DNA of 64,000 nucleotides from Herbaspirillum frisingense GSF30 (GCF_000300975.2 NZ_AEEC02000022.1:25587-89586), one strand, 5' to 3'; shown: positions 51,020 to 59,541, numbered from the stretch's first letter. Numbers and translations: made by a program. The notes: generated by a model not told the origin, from the letters alone.

Positions 51020-52783
51020 TCAGTGCACATCATCCGGCTTCTCGTCCAGCGTCTCGAACAGCGCGATCTGCAACCGCGAATGCAGCTTGACCAGCTTGCT
51101 CCAGAGCAACCACAGCAGCCCGGCGACGGCTGCCAGCACGAAGGCCAGCAGGTTCAGCGGCGGCAGGATGCTGGCGCTCAACACGAAGATCAGCAGCATG
51201 ATGCCGACGATGGACATGATGGGCAAGACTTCCGACACCACCTTGCGCACGCCGGAAGTATACGCGCCCGCGAACTCGGGCTTGACGCTGACCTCGGCCA
51301 GCAACATCGACAGGGCCTGCAGCTTGCGATAGGTGGCGATCAGGAATGGCAGGGAAAGCACCAGCGCACCACCCCAGATGATGGCTTTCTGCACGTCGGA
51401 ATCCGGCGTCCAGGCCGACAGCTGGCGCGAGAGGCCATCGACGAAGAAGGCACCGCCGATGAAGATGGCGATCACCAGCGCCAGGTTCACCATCACCTGC
51501 ATCAGGATGCGGCGGATGATGCGCGTGAGTTCGGCGCGGTCGCCGGTCGGTTGCAGGCTTTCCAGCCAGTTGGAGTACATGCCCATCAGCCCGGATACGC
51601 GTGCCGGCACCAGCGTGACCGCCTTGGCCGAGAGCGGGTCGGCGGCCTTGATCAGGTAGGGCGTGAGCAATGCGGTCACCGCCGACACCGCCACCACGAT
51701 GGGATAGAGGAAGTCGCTGGTGACCTTCAGGCTCTGGCCCAGTGCGGCGATGATGAAGGAGAACTCGCCGATCTGCGCCAGGCCCATGCCCACGCGCATC
51801 GGCGTGCGCCCGCCCTGCCCGGCCACGAAGGTCCCCAGGCCGCAGCTGATGAGCTTGCCGAAGACCACGGCCAGGGTGATGACAGTGATCGGCATCCAGT
51901 GCTTGACCAGCACGTTGGGATCGAACAGCAGGCCGATGGCCACGAAGAAGATGGCGGAGAACATGTCGCGAATCGGCTCGACCAGGCGTTCGATGCGATG
52001 CAGATGGCGCGACTCGGCCATCACTGCCCCCACCAGGAAGGCCCCCAGCGCCACACTGTATTGCAGCTTCATCACCAGCAGGCAGAAGCCGAAGAGGATG
52101 CCCAGCACCGCCACCAGCAGCATCTCCTGGCTCTTGAAGCGGGCGATGAAGCTCAGCAGGCGCGGCACCGCGAGGATGCCCACCACCAGCGAAACGGTCA
52201 TGAACAGCACCAGCTTGCCCACGGTGGTGAAGACTTCGGTGGAATCGACCGAACCGCTGGTGGCCACCCCGGAGAGCAAGGCGATCATGCCGATGGCCAG
52301 GATGTCTTCCACGATCAGGATGCCGAAGATGATCTGGGCGAACTTCTCGTTCTTCATGCCCAGCTCGTTCAGGGCCTTGACGATGATGGTGGTGGAGGAC
52401 ACGGCCAGCATCGCGCCCAGGAAGATGGCGTCCATCCGCTTCCAGCCGAAATACAGGCCGATCTCGTAGCCGATCCAGATCATCAGCAGGATTTCTGCAG
52501 CGGCGGCAATGAAGGCGGTGGCCCCGACCTTGGCCAGTTTTTTGAGACTGAACTCCAGCCCCAGCGAGAACAGCAGGAAGATCACGCCCAGCTCCGAGAG
52601 GATGTGCACGGTCTTCTCATCCTGGATCAGGTCGTACGGCGGGGTATGCGGGCCGATGATCACGCCCGCGACGATATAGCCCAGCACCACCGGCTGTTTC
52701 AACTTGTTGAAGACAACGGTGACGATGCCGGCGATCAGCATGATGATCGCCATGTCCTGGATGAATAACTCGACTTCGTGCAT
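51020..52783 (-). CDS. CPA2 family cation:proton antiporter (Kef/YbaL type)
   Basis: The 587-residue membrane protein opens with the Na/H exchanger domain (LGYIVAGVIIGPHTPPYDLI, about residues 33-52; LGVIFLLFSLGLEFSLKKL; FGILIVEDILAIGMIALLSG, near 155) with about twelve helices to residue 385. The C-terminal 200 residues hold three or four more hydrophobic segments, and no RCK/TrkA-N nucleotide-binding domain is seen, unlike KefB, KefC or YbaL. It probably exchanges K+ or Na+ for protons. Start ATG 52783 follows GAAAGGAAAA. Confidence 0.88.
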   Translation of the reverse strand: MHEVELFIQDMAIIMLIAGIVTVVFNKLKQPVVLGYIVAGVIIGPHTPPYDLIQDEKTVHILSELGVIFLLFSLGLEFSLKKLAKVGATAFIAAAAEILLMIWIGYEIGLYFGWKRMDAIFLGAMLAVSSTTIIVKALNELGMKNEKFAQIIFGILIVEDILAIGMIALLSGVATSGSVDSTEVFTTVGKLVLFMTVSLVVGILAVPRLLSFIARFKSQEMLLVAVLGILFGFCLLVMKLQYSVALGAFLVGAVMAESRHLHRIERLVEPIRDMFSAIFFVAIGLLFDPNVLVKHWMPITVITLAVVFGKLISCGLGTFVAGQGGRTPMRVGMGLAQIGEFSFIIAALGQSLKVTSDFLYPIVVAVSAVTALLTPYLIKAADPLSAKAVTLVPARVSGLMGMYSNWLESLQPTGDRAELTRIIRRILMQVMVNLALVIAIFIGGAFFVDGLSRQLSAWTPDSDVQKAIIWGGALVLSLPFLIATYRKLQALSMLLAEVSVKPEFAGAYTSGVRKVVSEVLPIMSIVGIMLLIFVLSASILPPLNLLAFVLAAVAGLLWLLWSKLVKLHSRLQIALFETLDEKPDDVH

Positions 52784-53185
52784 CGTGCGGGTTTTCCTTT
52801 CTGTTCTGTGTGACGGAAGTGGTGGCTTGAGCCCAATCCGGCGGCAAGTCAGGCTGCCAATCTGCTGCGGCCGGCAACAAAGACGGCAGGTCAGGCAATG
52901 CGGCGCCCTGCAGGCTCAAGCCGCAGACGGTGGATGATAGGGGTTGCTGGGTATTGCCGAGTGGCCGGCCTGGCGCGCGCCGACGCTGGATGCTGATCTG
53001 TGTCCGCTCTTGCTGCCTGTGACCGCGATGCCACCTTGGCGAGGATGCAGCGGCGGGCGGCCATCTTCAACGCACACCACTGGATATCCCGAAAATAACA
53101 CAACTGACAACCGCGACGCAATGCAAACTACGTGCCAGCCCGATGGAAAGACCCGCCCTACGGGACAAAGAAGGTGAATGGCGAA

Positions 53186-53201
53186 ACTAAGTAAACTTAG
53201 T
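53186..53201. promoter_or_regulatory. 16-bp palindrome in the lrp-antiporter spacer
   Basis: ACTAAGT-AA-ACTTAGT is a perfect dyad in an AT-rich spot of the 499-bp spacer 52784-53282, 403 bp upstream of the antiporter start and 82 bp beyond the lrp stop. It looks like a dimer-binding operator or a small hairpin. Nothing else in the spacer is convincing. Confidence 0.45.
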
Positions 53202-53282
53202 AAATGCGAGGCCAGGATGCTATGAAGACGGCTCGCCGGGCCTAACGAAACGCCGGTACACCCATGATGCCGCCAGGCCAGA

Positions 53283-53795
53283 TCAGCCTGGCACGCGCAC
53301 CTGCACCTCGGCCGCCTTCTCATCGAAGCTGATGCGAGTGGTGAATTTGGCGCGCTTCATCGGGAAGCGCGACTGGAAGTGGCGCACATTGCCGGAACCG
53401 GAGATCACACGTCTGACGAACTGATAGTAGGCATCCATGTCGATCACATGCACCGCCAGGAAGTAATCATATTCGCCAGAGACGAAGTAGCACTGCATGA
53501 CCTCGGCCTCCTTGGCCATGCGCTGCTCGAAGTCCTGCATGTGCTGGTCCGACTGGTTGTTCAGCGAGATTTCGAGGAAGGCCAGCATGCCGTAGCCGAG
53601 CGCAAAGGGATCGACCATCGCCACTTCGGCGCTGATGATGCCGGCCTCGCGCAGGTCACGGATGCGGCGCAGGCAGGTGGGTTGCGAGATGTGCAGTTTT
53701 TCCGCCAGTACGCGCGTGGAAATCTGGTTGTCCTTCTGCAGCATGTTGAGCAGTTTGCGATCCACCTTATCGAGCGTATGAAGTTTGGCAGGCAT
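53283..53795 (-). CDS. Lrp/AsnC family transcriptional regulator
   Basis: The 170-residue protein has an N-terminal helix-turn-helix (LDKVDRKLLNMLQKDNQIS ... ISQPTCLRRIRDLREAGII, about residues 7-50) and the C-terminal RAM domain (EVMQCYFVSGEYDYFLAVHV, near 98). It is divergent from a LivJ-type binding protein gene across 204 bp, so control of branched-chain amino acid uptake is likely, as for Lrp itself. ATG 53795 gives the usual length; the frame is open to 53834. Confidence 0.9.
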   Translation of the reverse strand: MPAKLHTLDKVDRKLLNMLQKDNQISTRVLAEKLHISQPTCLRRIRDLREAGIISAEVAMVDPFALGYGMLAFLEISLNNQSDQHMQDFEQRMAKEAEVMQCYFVSGEYDYFLAVHVIDMDAYYQFVRRVISGSGNVRHFQSRFPMKRAKFTTRISFDEKAAEVQVRVPG

Positions 53796-53999
53796 GGGAC
53801 AAATATGAGGATGATTTACAGGTAGGCCGCTCAAAAAAAACTTGGCTTAGCCGATTCTTATGTTGTACCGTCTGCATTATTCAGAAAGTCGGGGACGAAA
53901 GCAAAGCGGGACGCCAGGTCACCGCAACAGGGATCTGAATAAAGCTGTGTAGTGAGACAAAACATTAAAAGTGGTCAATCCAATCTACAGAGGAAATCT

Positions 54000-55142
54000 A
54001 TGAAACTCAAGAGCGCCATTATTCCATTAACTGCTGCTATCGGTCTGGCATTCGCAGGCGCCGCGCATGCCCAGGAAGTGGTCAAGATCGCTCACGTCGG
54101 CCCGCTGTCCGGTCCTAACGCCCACATGGGCAAGGATAACGAGAACGGCGCCCGCATGGCAGTCGAAGAATTGAACGCCAAGGGCTTCACCATCGGCGGC
54201 AAGAAGGTCAAGTTCGAACTGGTCGGCGAAGACGACGCGTCGGACCCCAAGCAAGCGACTGCAGTGGCCACCAAGCTGGTCGACCAGAAGGTCGCCGCGG
54301 TGATCGGCCACCTCAATTCCGGCACCACCATCCCGGCATCCAAGATCTACAGCGACGCAGGCATTCCGCAGGTCTCGCCGTCGGCCACCAACCCCAAGTA
54401 CACGCAGCAAGGCTTCAAGACCACCTTCCGCGTGGTGGCCAATGATGCGCAACTGGGCGCAGCCCTGGGCAAGTATGCGGTGCAGAAGCTGGGTACCAAG
54501 CATATCGCCGTGATCGACGACCGTACCGCCTACGGTCAGGGCGTGGCTGAAGAATTTGCCAAGGGCGCCAAGGCTGCCGGTGGCACTATCGTCGGCACCC
54601 AGTTCACCAACGACAAGGCGACCGACTTCAACGCCATCCTGACCTCGCTCAAGGGCAAGAAGCCGGACGTGGTCTTCTTCGGCGGCATGGATGCGGTGGG
54701 CGGCCCGATGCTGCGCCAGATGAAGCAGCTGGGTATCAACGCCAAGTTCATGGGTGGCGACGGTATCTGTACCGGCTCCCTGCCCAGCCTGGCCGGTGAT
54801 GGCCTGGGCGAAGACCAGGTGGTCTGCGCCGAAGCAGGTGGCGTGGATGATTCCGGCAAGAAGGGCATGGACGATTTCCGCGCGGCCTACAAGAAGAAGT
54901 TCGGCATCGACGTCGTCTATAACGCCGCCTATGCCTACGACGCCACCATGACCGTGGCTGACGCCATGGCCAAGGCCGGCTCCGCCGATCCCAAGAAGTA
55001 CCTGCCCGAACTGGCCAAGATCAGCCACAAGGGCGTGACCGGTGTCATCGCGTTCGACGCCAAGGGTGACATCAAGGACGGCTCCCTGACCCTGTACACC
55101 TACAAGGGTGGTCAACGTACCCTGCTGGCAGTGACCAAGTAA
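54000..55142 (+). CDS. livJ: Branched-chain amino acid ABC transporter substrate-binding protein
   Basis: The 380-residue periplasmic protein has a Sec signal (KSAIIPLTAAIGLAFAGAAHA, cleaved before QEVVKIAHVGPLSG). IGHLNSGTTIPASKIY, SPSATNPKYTQQGF and AVIDDRTAYGQGVAEEF are typical of LivJ/LivK. It delivers Leu, Ile or Val, or related amino acids, to a LivHMGF importer encoded elsewhere. ATG 54000 follows AGAGGAAA. Divergent from the Lrp-type gene. Confidence 0.92.
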   Translation: MKLKSAIIPLTAAIGLAFAGAAHAQEVVKIAHVGPLSGPNAHMGKDNENGARMAVEELNAKGFTIGGKKVKFELVGEDDASDPKQATAVATKLVDQKVAAVIGHLNSGTTIPASKIYSDAGIPQVSPSATNPKYTQQGFKTTFRVVANDAQLGAALGKYAVQKLGTKHIAVIDDRTAYGQGVAEEFAKGAKAAGGTIVGTQFTNDKATDFNAILTSLKGKKPDVVFFGGMDAVGGPMLRQMKQLGINAKFMGGDGICTGSLPSLAGDGLGEDQVVCAEAGGVDDSGKKGMDDFRAAYKKKFGIDVVYNAAYAYDATMTVADAMAKAGSADPKKYLPELAKISHKGVTGVIAFDAKGDIKDGSLTLYTYKGGQRTLLAVTK

Positions 55143-55222
55143 GCCAGATCGCTGCACCGCCCTGCCGCCTGAAGCGCTGATACGGCTGCAGACGGCAGGG
55201 CAAAACAGCAGCACGCAATAAG

Positions 55223-55258
55223 CAACGCCCCCGAAGTACATCGGGGGCGTTGTCCTTC
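55223..55258. terminator. Intrinsic terminator between convergent livJ and small gene
   Basis: CAACGCCCCCGA and TCGGGGGCGTTG form a perfect 12-bp stem around AGTACA. The T-tail (TCCTT) is weak. Confidence 0.75.
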
Positions 55259-55313
55259 CTGCCGGCGCAAACGCGAACGGCACGTGAGCCGTGGGCGGAA
55301 ATCGGGTACCGCG

Positions 55314-55637
55314 CTAGGCCAGTGCCTTTTCCAGCTGCGCCTTGTTCATTCCCGAACGTCCCTTGATGTTGCGCGCCGCCGCCTCGGCATAAAGCTGCTT
55401 GAAAGTGCGACCACCACTCCCCTTGTGCGACCGCAGACCGCCCCGGCGCGAGGCGGGCATATCGTGCAGCGAGCTAGCACTGGCAGAACGGGATTCCCCG
55501 TGCTGTGCGCGCTCCTTGTTGACCGTGCGGGCGGCGATTTCCTCTGCACGGTTGGTATTCGCGCCCCGCTTGAGGACGCCGGACTTGATGTGTTCATACT
55601 GACGTTCCCGCTTATTGCTCCATGCTGACTGGGGCAT
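55314..55637 (-). CDS. Small conserved protein, 'plasmid stabilization'-like, with SAP/Rho-N-like tail
   Basis: The 107-residue basic protein opens MPQSAWSNKRERQYEHIKSG, holds AEEIAARTVNKERAQHGES (about residues 31-49), and ends with GRSGMNKAQLEKALA, a short helix-extended-helix tail like the Rho N-terminal/SAP motif. Related proteins are widespread in Proteobacteria and often named plasmid stabilization protein without experimental proof. A near-perfect AAGGAGG nine bases upstream fixes the start at 55637. Nucleic-acid binding is plausible from charge and tail. Confidence 0.75.
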   Translation of the reverse strand: MPQSAWSNKRERQYEHIKSGVLKRGANTNRAEEIAARTVNKERAQHGESRSASASSLHDMPASRRGGLRSHKGSGGRTFKQLYAEAAARNIKGRSGMNKAQLEKALA

Positions 55638-55957
55638 GATGACCTCCTTGAAGCTGGCCCGCGAGTAAAGTACCTCGCCGGCGAGTTGAACATGACCGAA
55701 GCTGACAACGTCAGGATAGAACCCCGGCTCCCGCACCAGCCATGCCACAACGACTGAACTCGCTGTAAGACATCTGGAAGCTAGCCTTCGGTGCGGGCAA
55801 ATGGTGCCGCAAGGAAACAATTTGCCTTGCCGATATCGCAGCACCGCTTGCATTGCGAGAGTCATGCCCCCTCTTCTGAGACCGTTCACAGGCAGACAAC
55901 CTTTCCGCACCTGATCAGTCCAATCGCTCTCAATGACAAGATGAAGGGGAAGAAGCG
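55638..55957. other. Intergenic region without evident gene
   Basis: This is 320 bp between two divergent small genes. The codon pattern is poor in all frames. A ribosome site AGGGGAAG at about 55944-55951 belongs to the gene on the right. I see no clear promoter or RNA. Confidence 0.5.
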
Positions 55958-56464
55958 ATGAAACGGATCACGGCAGTATTTGGCGTTGTACACGGCACGA
56001 TTGCCGTGCTTTTTGCGCTGGGCGCGCTGGCGCTCATCATCATTGCCGCCCGCATGGGCTACGAGGCGGTGGTCGAGGGGATGGGCTTGTCGCAAGCCCA
56101 GGCACTGATCGAGGCCATCGGTATCCTGGCGGCCGCGGTCGTCGCCTTCCAGATCGCCGAGACCATCACCGAGGAAGAAGTCGTCCGTGATGCCAACATC
56201 AGCGCCCCTACGCGCGTAAGGCGCTTCCTGTCGCGGTTTTTCGTGGTGGTGATCGTCGCCCTGGCCATCGAAGGCCTGGTCATGACCTTCCGCGCGGTAC
56301 ACGAAGAAGCCGCCGACCTGGTCTACGCCGCAGCCCTGTTGGCAGGCACGGGCGTACTGCTGGCGGCATGGGGATATTTCATTTATTGCAACCGTTCCGC
56401 CGAAGAACTGGAGCCGGATGCCATGAAAGAGGCCAAGGAAGAGGATCGGAAGATCGATGGTTGA
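55958..56464 (+). CDS. Hypothetical four-helix inner-membrane protein
   Basis: The 168-residue protein has hydrophobic segments at about residues 5-31, 47-66, 89-108 and 121-143, a charged loop QIAETITEEEVVRDANISAPTR in the middle, and an acidic-basic tail (EELEPDAMKEAKEEDRKIDG). I do not recognise the family. AGGGGAAG supports the start. It is the last GC-rich gene before the tRNA and the composition break. Confidence 0.7.
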   Translation: MKRITAVFGVVHGTIAVLFALGALALIIIAARMGYEAVVEGMGLSQAQALIEAIGILAAAVVAFQIAETITEEEVVRDANISAPTRVRRFLSRFFVVVIVALAIEGLVMTFRAVHEEAADLVYAAALLAGTGVLLAAWGYFIYCNRSAEELEPDAMKEAKEEDRKIDG

Positions 56465-56575
56465 TCCTTGACTCCCCGCCCGAAATGGACGGTCCTGCCC
56501 CTTGGGGCGAAGGGGCGGGAATTTTCCGTGGGGAGTGGAATTGGCGGAAAGAAACCGCTATAATCGCGGACTTTT

Positions 56576-56651
<76 letters not shown>

Positions 56652-56660
56652 GCACACAAG

Positions 56661-56684
56661 GGTTTCCGGCTTAGGCCGGAAACC
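56661..56684 (+). terminator. Hairpin just after tRNA-Thr
   Basis: GGTTTCCGGC and GCCGGAAACC form a perfect 10-bp stem around TTAG, ten bases after the tRNA. There is no T-run, so it may aid 3' processing or weak termination. Confidence 0.5.
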
Positions 56685-56745
56685 TGATTGGGTAATAAGC
56701 GCCTCCTTGGGTAATAGAAGTGCCCTCGGCGGAGTTTATAGCCAC

Positions 56746-56773
56746 AAAAAAGCCCGCGATTGCGGGCTTTTTT
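56746..56773. terminator. Strong intrinsic terminator
   Basis: AAAAAAGCCCGC and GCGGGCTTTTTT pair around GATT. It ends tRNA transcription and could also stop leftward transcripts from the island. Confidence 0.93.
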
Positions 56774-56783
56774 ATTGGCATGG

Positions 56784-56799
56784 ATATCGGCTTCTGGCC
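56784..56799. repeat. Island repeat copy A, left half (split by MITE)
   Basis: ATATCGGCTTCTGGCC continues, after the MITE and the duplicated GGCC, as GATACCGGAC at 56943-56952. Without the insert it reads as one copy of the island repeat. Confidence 0.7.
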
Positions 56800-56938
56800 G
56801 AGGCTGTGTAAAAACATAAAACATAAGAAAAATCATGGGTAGGGAGACCCTTCCCGATGCCAAGAAAATCGAATACGGCGCGATCTGAGCGCCCGATTTT
56901 TAAGATCACTAAAAATTTCTACGTTTTTACACAGCCTC
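56800..56938. mobile_element. 139-bp MITE with 16-bp terminal inverted repeats
   Basis: The ends are GAGGCTGTGTAAAAAC and its exact complement GTTTTTACACAGCCTC. The element is flanked by GGCC on both sides (56796-56799 and 56939-56942), a 4-bp target duplication, and removing one copy restores an intact island repeat. The interior is AT-rich, has a small GGGTAGGGAGACCCTTCCC hairpin and no gene. The end sequence resembles those of IS1182/IS5-type transposons from memory; the transposase that moved it must be elsewhere. Confidence 0.78.
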
Positions 56939-57040
56939 GGCCGATACCGGACTTTTCGCTTCGAGCCCCTTCAGTTTCGCGTCTAAGGCGCATTGCCCCA
57001 TCACGGCTTCGGCTTATCACTTCCTAAATGACGATCCGTA

Positions 57041-57478
57041 TCATGGCCTGTAATTACTATTGTTAGCACCACCTGAGACTCTCCGCTGAAGTTCTGCGAC
57101 GCTAGCTAGCCAAGCTTCGACATCATCGGACTCTGCCCAAAGCTCTTTAAGCTCCGAAGGACCTGATCCGATTCGTTCCAAAGCCAGATTTGCCTTGGCT
57201 AGAAGAGATGTTGGTGGTTGAACCTCGACTCTTTTGATCCATGCGTTGACGGCTTCTGGTCCAGCATCTCCAGTTCCGTAATTTCCTAAGAGCCGTGCCA
57301 GGACTTCCGCCGCTGCAATAGCTTCACAAGCCTCAGTAACCTCAAGATAGCTACCTTCGAAGCTAAGCACTACGTCGAAGACGGCATCGAGCATACCAAG
57401 ATCGTTGCTTTCTTTGAGCTGCGCAATCCAATCGCATGCGTCATCATTTCCAAATGGCTCATAAGACCAGGCACCCAT
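57041..57478 (-). CDS. DUF4259 family protein, immunity-like
   Basis: The 145-residue acidic protein opens MGAWSYEPFGNDDACDWIAQL, the DUF4259 signature (MGxWxxxxFxNDxAxDW), followed by alternating helices with AAAEVLARLLGNYG (near residue 65). DUF4259 proteins are common near polymorphic toxins and are often proposed as immunity proteins; their biochemistry is not established. AAGGAG precedes ATG 57478. It is the most promoter-distal gene of the minus-strand array. Confidence 0.8.
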   Translation of the reverse strand: MGAWSYEPFGNDDACDWIAQLKESNDLGMLDAVFDVVLSFEGSYLEVTEACEAIAAAEVLARLLGNYGTGDAGPEAVNAWIKRVEVQPPTSLLAKANLALERIGSGPSELKELWAESDDVEAWLASVAELQRRVSGGANNSNYRP

Positions 57479-57538
57479 TGAACAACTCCTTTAAGTACAT
57501 GTAAAAATAGCAAGCGGCATGCTTTAGTTGAGGGAAGC

Positions 57539-57560
57539 GTCGGCTTCTGGCCGATTGTAG
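57539..57560. repeat. Island repeat copy B
   Basis: GTCGGCTTCTGGCCGATTGT lies about 10 bases 3' of the gene at 57570. Confidence 0.75.
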
Positions 57561-57569
57561 ACTTTTGCC

Positions 57570-57860
57570 CTAGCGTAGAGATCTTACGTTCAGATTGTAG
57601 ATCGCCAAAATCGCCTTTCTGCCTTTGTCCTTATCTCTTGCCTCGAACGCGGCAAGGGCTATTTTCAAGTTTTGGTCTATGAACTCGATTTTGTCTGCGT
57701 CCTTCTTCAGCCTTGGCATTATTGCTGACCACAGACTTCTTAGATCATCCATATGAGCTTCATAGGTCCAAGAGCTCCAGCTTGGATAATCATCAGGCGG
57801 ATAGTCTGTCGCTGTTGCCAGAGAACCGGCAAAATCCAGCAAATCTTCTTTCAAGCTCAT
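57570..57860 (-). CDS. Hypothetical 96-aa acidic protein
   Basis: The protein is probably all-helical: SLKEDLLDFAGSLATATDYP, then DDYPSWSSWTYEAHMDDLRS, and a Lys-rich second half (RDKDKGRKAILAIYNLNVR). I do not recognise the family. The frame can be extended to 57908, but those 16 residues are read from repeat copy C, so I start at ATG 57860, which has AGGAC upstream. Confidence 0.65.
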   Translation of the reverse strand: MSLKEDLLDFAGSLATATDYPPDDYPSWSSWTYEAHMDDLRSLWSAIMPRLKKDADKIEFIDQNLKIALAAFEARDKDKGRKAILAIYNLNVRSLR

Positions 57861-57885
57861 TTGTTGTCCTAAGGTTGGGCTTTTC

Positions 57886-57907
57886 CTCTTCTGGCCGATT
57901 GCGGCCA
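57886..57907. repeat. Island repeat copy C
   Basis: CTCTTCTGGCCGATTGCGGC lies eight bases 3' of the gene at 57915 and before the start of the next gene. Confidence 0.75.
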
Positions 57908-57914
57908 TTCTTAC

Positions 57915-58259
57915 TCACGAAAACTCAGCGGAGATATTGCGTACGCCCTGGATGTGATCGACCAGAAAGATCGTAATCCAAAGACATAACACCGTAGTCC
58001 AAATAAATACAGCGATATTTTTCTCGTCTGAGCGACGCACGATCCGATGCAACTCCACCATATTGATAGCCGCGAAAAACAGCAGGATCGGAACGAGAAT
58101 AAAGATGTAGTAAAAGGCATCCCCTGGGCCACCGGGGGTATTTTCTTCTCCCTTGACAGGCCAGAGCCGTGAGGCAAGAAGTAAATAAAGACCCATTCCA
58201 GTTACGTTGGCAACAGCCCAGGCGGTCAGTCGTGATGGCGATTTTAGTAAGCTCAACAT
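57915..58259 (-). CDS. Hypothetical small membrane protein
   Basis: The 114-residue protein has three hydrophobic segments (about residues 11-29, 47-67 and 82-101), separated by PVKGEENTPGGPGDAF and the charged HRIVRRSDEKNIA. It resembles the small membrane proteins often found in immunity loci, but I recognise no family. The start at 58259 has only a weak purine-rich site. Confidence 0.65.
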   Translation of the reverse strand: MLSLLKSPSRLTAWAVANVTGMGLYLLLASRLWPVKGEENTPGGPGDAFYYIFILVPILLFFAAINMVELHRIVRRSDEKNIAVFIWTTVLCLWITIFLVDHIQGVRNISAEFS

Positions 58260-58325
58260 AGGGAGAATTTCTCTCGATTAGTCCAAGTGGGCTATTTTCG
58301 GTCGTGTTTAATGTTCAAGTTAATA

Positions 58326-58350
58326 GTTCCGCTTCTGGCCGGAAACGGAC
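58326..58350. repeat. Island repeat copy D
   Basis: GTTCCGCTTCTGGCCGGAAA followed by CGGAC lies three bases 3' of the lipoprotein gene. Confidence 0.75.
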
Positions 58351-58353
58351 CGG

Positions 58354-58743
58354 CTACTCCAATTGCGTGATAGTTTTCGTAAAAGGCGGCAGTCCAAGCA
58401 AGCGGGCATACCGCGAGAAACTCTCTTCCGACATCGGCCCTGTAACGCTCGTGCTTGGATCGGCGTAGTGACTATCTTTTGCCATTTCCAAGAAAAAATA
58501 CTGCACCACTTTTCTATCACTGTCAGGATGCCGTTTTGCAACGATGTAGCGATCATCCCAACCAACCGCGAATACAGTTTTCTGAATTCTCCCGACACAA
58601 TTTCCTTCAGGCAGTTCGTAACAAAGGTACATATCCTGCTGAGTGTCGATATGAGTCAAAAGATAGGGGCCGACAATACGCTCATCTGACGGGCCGCATC
58701 CAGCTAGCGTAAAAATGATGGCGAGCACAACGACGTGATTCAT
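58354..58743 (-). CDS. Hypothetical lipoprotein
   Basis: The 129-residue protein has a lipoprotein signal MNHVVVLAIIFTLAGC with lipobox TLAGC, then a soluble domain with two further Cys (YLCYELPEGNCVG, near residue 50) and VFAVGWDDRYIVAKRHP, a beta-rich pattern. No family recognised. An in-frame ATG at 58770 would add nine residues, but the signal peptide is better from 58743. It may guard the periplasm against a toxin; this is inference from the array context. Confidence 0.68.
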   Translation of the reverse strand: MNHVVVLAIIFTLAGCGPSDERIVGPYLLTHIDTQQDMYLCYELPEGNCVGRIQKTVFAVGWDDRYIVAKRHPDSDRKVVQYFFLEMAKDSHYADPSTSVTGPMSEESFSRYARLLGLPPFTKTITQLE

Positions 58744-58788
58744 GGATGCAATTATTTTGTCAGTAGTCATGAATCGATTTTTTTACAA

Positions 58789-58830
58789 GTCCGCTCCTGG
58801 CCGATTGCGGACATCGGCAACTGTAGCAAA
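58789..58830. repeat. Island repeat copy E, extended form
   Basis: GTCCGCTCCTGGCCGATTGC is followed by GGACATCGGCAACTGTAGCA. The extension recurs almost unchanged in copy I. Confidence 0.8.
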
Positions 58831-58856
58831 CATTCGCATCCGGCAACGGAAATTCC

Positions 58857-58926
58857 GCTCCGCAATTCTTTAATGAGCGAGGCCCAATAAGGCCTTGCGA
58901 GGCGCTATTCTTTTTAATTGCGGAGC
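58857..58926. other. 70-bp inverted-repeat structure
   Basis: GCTCCGCAATT and AATTGCGGAGC are perfect 11-bp arms at the ends; AGCG / CGCT and AGGCC / GGCCT can pair further in, giving a long branched hairpin. It lies in a gene-free stretch (58831-59037) and has no known match in my reading. The remainder of 58771-59077 holds only repeat copies E and F. Confidence 0.5.
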
Positions 58927-59037
58927 AAAAATTTGTCTAAGTATTTGATTGAATTAAATTCTGCGCCGGACTTGTAATCAGGCGTTCCAGACGGCGAAAT
59001 GCCCGAGACCTGAGGGTGTTTATCTTGCGCTATGGAT

Positions 59038-59060
59038 GTCCGCTTCTGGCCGATTTCGCC
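59038..59060. repeat. Island repeat copy F
   Basis: GTCCGCTTCTGGCCGATTTC lies 18 bases 3' of the gene at 59078. Confidence 0.75.
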
Positions 59061-59077
59061 CGGTCAACAGCATGCGC

Positions 59078-59260
59078 TCAAACGTCAGGGATTTCTCTGA
59101 TTGCACGCTTAATATCGTGCTCGGCATCATCAAGTTCGCTGAGCGCTTTGCGAATTTGGATCTCAGCATCCGGGTTAGCATAGTTACGTGCTCTCCTTAA
59201 TGCAGTCGCAGCATCATCAATTGCACTAAGAGCCTTCTTGAGTTTCGTTTTCGCTGACAT
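59078..59260 (-). CDS. Hypothetical 60-aa helical protein
   Basis: A short, highly charged, probably coiled-coil protein in which SAKTKLKKALSAIDDAATAL and QIRKALSELDDAEHDIKRAI read as two similar helices with Ala/Leu at heptad spacing, an internal duplication. AAGGA precedes the ATG. No family recognised. Confidence 0.65.
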   Translation of the reverse strand: MSAKTKLKKALSAIDDAATALRRARNYANPDAEIQIRKALSELDDAEHDIKRAIREIPDV

Positions 59261-59498
59261 TGGATTCCTTCTTTAATCGAACTCTCATTTTTCATCCCCC
59301 TGACCTGCGTCGGTAATTTGTAGCCAGTCAGGCAGTGAGTCGGTTGTCGATCATATTCGATTCCAGCCAGGCTCGACGGACCGTAGCTGGAGGTTGGTAT
59401 TGCAGACTGCATCAGGATCGGTTGGACTAGTAGGGCGGGAAGTTATGCTAGCTTTACACGCTGTTTCTGAATAACAAATCCCGCCCGCGATTTGAATA

Positions 59499-59529
59499 GA
59501 CTAACGCCCGCACAAAGGCGGCGTTAGTC
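59499..59529. other. Hairpin in the 59261-59583 spacer
   Basis: GACTAACGCC and GGCGTTAGTC form a perfect 10-bp stem around an 11-base loop. GGGCGGGA / TCCCGCCC (about 59435 and 59480) can pair just upstream. No strong T-run follows on either strand. The rest of this 323-bp spacer has no gene. Confidence 0.5.
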
Positions 59530-59541
59530 TTGGTATTAGAA

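Noticed and set aside
57861..57908. 16-residue N-terminal extension (MAAIGQKRKSP...) of the gene at 57570
   Set aside because: These codons are read from repeat copy C; the same peptide-like string would arise at any copy.
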